Shown here: piece by piece, positions 8,203 through 10,896 of the stretch
Position numbering within the stretch: position 1 is the first letter of the stretch
Layout: each line of letters begins with the position of its first letter
DNA from: Acanthamoeba lenticulata
Lineage: Eukaryota > Discosea > Longamoebia > Acanthamoebidae
DNA: 10,896 bases
Assembly (NCBI GenBank): GCA_002179805.1
Contig: NAVB01001472.1
Coordinates: forward strand, 1-10,896
Reading direction: 5' to 3'
Position numbers and translations under genes: made by a program
The notes under the pieces: model-generated
The model's input: only the letters and a program-made list of their open reading frames with translations
Database searches by the model: none
What the model was told of the DNA's origin: nothing

Positions 8203-10790
8203 TCAGAGTTCTACGTCGTCCAGGTCTCCGTGGTCGTGCTTGTGGCGCTGCTCCTGAGTGTAGAAGGCAGCTGCCGGGGAGTCGGAAGGGCTTCGGTCGT
8301 CTTGCGCTCCAGGCCTGCCTGCAGCGCCATCACCACCAGTACCTTCGTCATCCGTTCGGAAAAAGTCCTCCTCAGCTCCGAGGCCGCCCTCGTTACTGTC
8401 GTCGTTGTAGTCTTCCTCCACTTCACCATCATCGGCGGGGTGCATGGCGGTAACGAAGGGGTCATCATCGACAGGCGCGACCCCTTCGCGCCAGGGGGGC
8501 GACAGAGGCTCGTCTTCGTCGCCTGGTTGCTCCGTCCGTCGCTGCAGGCCGGGCACCGGTGGATCCTCCAAGTAGTGCAGGCGGCCCGTTAACGGCGGAG
8601 GTGATGCCGCCCCTTCTTGGCCTGCAAGGCGCGGAGACCGACGGTGCCGTTCTTCTTCTGTGTCTGCGCTCGGCACACGCTCACGCTCCTTGCCCTTGCG
8701 CGGGCTCGATGGCGCAGCTGCTGCCGGGGGATGGATGCTATCCATCACGGCACCAAACTCGCTGACCGACATCGAGTCTGCATGAGCATCCGACCCCACC
8801 CATGCCCCGCCGACGCTCGTTATCCCTTCTTCCTCCTCAACCGCTGCTTCGTTTGCCGGTTGTCCTTGGTGTCGATGCATCGGATTATTGCTGTCACCGT
8901 CATAGTCATCGTCGGCCATCATACCCGGGTCGCTGCTGGACCCTTTCTCTTCATCTTCCTGCTCCCCGCAGCAGCAGCAGCAGCAACAGCAGCAATAGCA
9001 GGAGTGCACTCGGTGGATGAGAACAAGGGTATACACAAGAGAGAGAGAGACGCTTATGTGCGTGTGTGCGTGCGGTGTGCGTGTGGTTCGTCTGCTCTAT
9101 CCCTATCTACAGCTTGTTGAAAAGGGTCTTGGGGGGGAGGGGGGAGTAGCACCTCATCGAACACACGCGTGTCGTGGAAGGCAGCAATGGCGTCCCGGAC
9201 TTTGTTGAAGACGCAGTTCTTGCCGAGGAGGTCCATGATGCCACTCCGATGGAAAAGGTCCAGAAGAGGCTCGCGGAGCTTCACAAAGGCCACGTAGATG
9301 TTGCGTCGCTTGTAGTCGGCCACCATCTCGGTAAGCGTCCCGATCGCGCTGTTCTCGACAGCAGCAGCAGCACACGTAATAAATAAATAAATAATAAAAA
9401 TAGAGAAAAACGAGAGAGTCAGACAGAGAGAGAGAGAGAGAGAGAGACAGCACTTGCCGCAGCCGCACGCGCGAACCCCCCCGGCCAGGCAAAGGGAGGG
9501 GAGGGGAGGGGAGGGGAGGCTCCGGACCTGGCATCCATGTCCTGGATGTTGCGGGCGTCGATGATGATCGCCTGTTGTTGTTGTTATTGTAGTTGGTGTT
9601 ATTAATGGTATTGGTAACGTGCGCACACGCAAATAACCAAAAAAAGAAAGAAAAAAGAAAAAAAAAGAAAAGGAGCGAGGAGTGGGCACTTGAAGCGGGG
9701 GCAGCGTGGGCTCCGAAGCACCCGCCTCCGTGGAGCCAAATCGCTCGATGCGGGCGAACATGTCCTTGATCTTCCCGATGTTGGCAAAATACAGCGACTC
9801 TTCAATCCGCAGCAGCAGTACACCCTGTTCCTCCCCCCCCCAAGCACCCGTCAGCGTCGCCCCTCCCTCGCCTCCCTCCCTGTGTACACACACACAAATA
9901 CACACAAAGACACACAGAGACAAACAGAGACGCACCTCGATGGGCTTGGCTTGGCTGAACTGCGAAATGTCCTTGAACTTGTTGGTGTTGGGGATCTTGC
10001 CCAGGATGGCCAGGTGCGGCAGCGACGTCTTCTTGATGATCCATAACACCGATATCGCCAGCGAGATCGTAATGCCCAGCTCCACCCCCAGCACCACTGG
10101 GGGGGGGGTAATGATAGATTCGTGAAAAGGCCGTATTTATCGGAAAATAGATATTTATAAGTCATTACGACACGACTACTACCAATAAAAAGAACTCATA
10201 AGATAAAAGTGTCCGCAGGAAGGACCTGACTGGTCGCTCCTGAGCGGAAAACGTTTGATTGGGGGCGAGGGATAAATACACACCGGTGATGATGAAGGTG
10301 ACGAAAAGAAGCGTGACGGCCCCCAGGTCCCGAATCTTCCACAGGAAGAACAGATCCTCGTACTCAACCAACCCTGCGCCACCCCCCCCCCAAGCCCCAA
10401 CGCGTCACCACGTCAGCAATGAAGCATCATCATCATCATCATCTTCTCTTTTCCTTCTTCTTCTGGAAGAAAAGGGAGGGAGGGAGAGAGGGAGGAAGGA
10501 ATTTGGGGGATAGATTAGATAGATAGATTAGATATATCGGATAGATTAGATAGATGGATGGATGGATAGAGGGGAGGGGCTCGCCTCCTCGCCTCGTTCC
10601 ACCTCCTCCCAGCTGGTATTGGGGGGGGGGGAGGGAGCGCAAGACGTACCGACGGCGGCGACGATAATGATGGAGGCCAGCACCACCTTGGGCAAGTAGT
10701 AAAACAGCTCGTCGAGGAAGAGGATCGTGAAGAGTACCGCCATCGCTACGAAAAAGTTGTACAGCTGGGTGCGCGCTCCCGCCATGTCCG
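8203..10790 (-). CDS. SulP/SLC26-family anion (sulfate-type) transporter with STAS domain and acidic tail, 3' half
   Basis: Minus-strand exons are 10790-10650, 10373-10284, 10096-9936, 9824-9690, 9571-9528, 9348-9153 and 8958-8203; all joins are GT-AG and phase-consistent, giving 506 residues to stop TGA at 8203. The gene starts beyond the right edge. Residues 4-47 hold GARTQL, a SulP signature, then hydrophobic helices (FVAMAVLFTILFL, VVLASIIIVAAVG). GLVEYEDLFFLWKIRD and VVLGVELGITISLAISVLWI close the membrane domain. The STAS domain spans about 125-250, with GVLLLRIEESLYFANIGKIK (131-150) and AIIIDARNIQDMDASAIGTL (176-195); the DMDASAIGTL loop is the typical STAS nucleotide/phosphorylation loop region. 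From residue 256 a 251-residue Asp/Glu/Gly/Pro/Ser-rich tail follows, surely cytosolic and probably disordered. The substrate (sulfate, chloride, bicarbonate or oxalate) cannot be told. The link to the tail exon is the least certain join. Confidence 0.85.
8959..9152 (-). other. Last transporter intron, retention-competent, tandem acceptor
   Basis: Donor gtgcta after VFDE; the acceptor is gagcag, a NAGNAG tandem whose two choices differ by one codon (Gln). A (CTG)n-like tract (plus strand 8968-9001) lies directly upstream of the acceptor. If retained, the frame runs another 32 codons and stops at TAA 9056-9054, omitting the acidic tail. Confidence 0.65.
9376..9448 (+). repeat. (TAAA)n and (GA)n tracts
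   Basis: An AATA/TAAA array (about 9376-9402) and a GA run (9425-9448), both within the transporter intron 9349-9527. Confidence 0.9.
9494..9519 (+). repeat. (GGGGA)n tract
   Basis: GGGA then repeated GGGGA units just inside the donor of transporter intron 9349-9527; at least four runs of three or more G on the plus strand. Confidence 0.9.
9884..9919 (+). repeat. CA-rich degenerate repeat
   Basis: An imperfect ACACA / ACAAA array in the transporter intron 9825-9935; no coding role. Confidence 0.8.
10425..10443 (+). repeat. (CAT)n tract
   Basis: Six CAT units in the transporter intron 10374-10649. Confidence 0.9.
10509..10570 (+). repeat. GATA-type microsatellite (GATAGATTA / GATG variants)
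   Basis: Interleaved GATA, GATTA and GATG units in the transporter intron 10374-10649, the longest complete intron in the window (276 bp). Confidence 0.85.
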
Positions 10791-10896
10791 CTAGCAAATT
10801 TGCCGATTAAAAACAAAACAACAAAAGCAAAAGCAAAATACGAAGTAGAAAGAGGGAAGGGGGTTCATCACGTCCGCGTCACGGTCGGTGGGTCAA
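10791..10896 (-). other. Probable transporter intron at the right edge
   Basis: On the minus strand the stretch before 10790 is T-rich and ends in tttgctag, a usable acceptor that enters the DMAGARTQL exon in phase 1. No reading of 10800-10896 gives SulP-like residues, so I take it as intron whose donor lies outside the window. Confidence 0.6.

Noticed and set aside
7838..8592. Uninterrupted plus-strand continuation of the coatomer alpha frame
   Set aside because: The residues after CQLSG are low-complexity intron and UTR sequence. Splicing 7838-7965 restores the conserved [11 protein letters not shown] ending, so the open frame is not the normal coding sequence; it is kept only as a retention finding.
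9017..9208. Minus-strand cysteine-rich start (MYTLVLIHRVHSCYC) as the beginning of a separate gene over the acidic exon
   Set aside because: The cysteine run is the (CTG)n-like tract in the intron 8959-9152. A GT-AG join from the STAS exon enters the acidic exon in phase, so a separate gene is less likely.
10509..10570. GATA-rich array considered as a regulatory cluster
   Set aside because: It is a simple microsatellite inside an intron; many GATA matches are expected from the repeat itself.

Overview
The window reads as nuclear DNA of a GC-rich, intron-dense, probably unicellular eukaryote. An Acanthamoeba-like amoebozoan is my best guess, from short introns (70 to 276 bp), GC-rich third codon positions and many simple repeats confined to introns; no marker gene in the window proves this. 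There are no rRNA or tRNA genes, CRISPR arrays, recognisable transposons or viral genes. Three protein genes fill it, and their introns account for nearly all the non-coding sequence. All exon joins below were found by eye: each of the 23 complete introns is GT-AG and each join keeps the reading phase, but no transcript data were available.

Region 1 (1-3686, minus strand) is the 5' part of a large gene running off the left edge: 14 exons and 583 codons in the window. I cannot name it with confidence. The first half of the protein is helical and HEAT-like. The second half has a DGQYLYVH / LLKVGSGHKGTVLNHVY signature of the propeller-like kind seen in very large regulatory proteins.

Region 2 (3687-3934) is a short head-to-head intergenic stretch, probably a shared bidirectional promoter. 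It holds an AT-rich patch and two TGACGT hexamers in direct repeat.

Region 3 (3935-8015, plus strand) is a complete five-exon gene for the alpha subunit of coatomer (COPI vesicle coat), 1223 residues. It is recognisable along its whole length and almost exactly the size of the animal protein.

Region 4 (8016-8202) is a tail-to-tail gap with a minus-strand AATAAA.

Region 5 (8203 to the right edge, minus strand) is the 3' half of a SulP/SLC26-type anion transporter: seven exons and 506 residues covering the last membrane segments, a STAS domain and a 251-residue acidic tail. Its 5' part lies beyond the right edge.

The three genes look like ordinary unrelated neighbours (vesicle coat, membrane transport, unknown large protein). 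I saw no defence, mobile or secondary-metabolism system. The most interesting points are the unnamed left gene, the shared promoter, the poly-G runs just upstream of several splice acceptors, and the alternative C-termini that intron retention would give for two of the genes.
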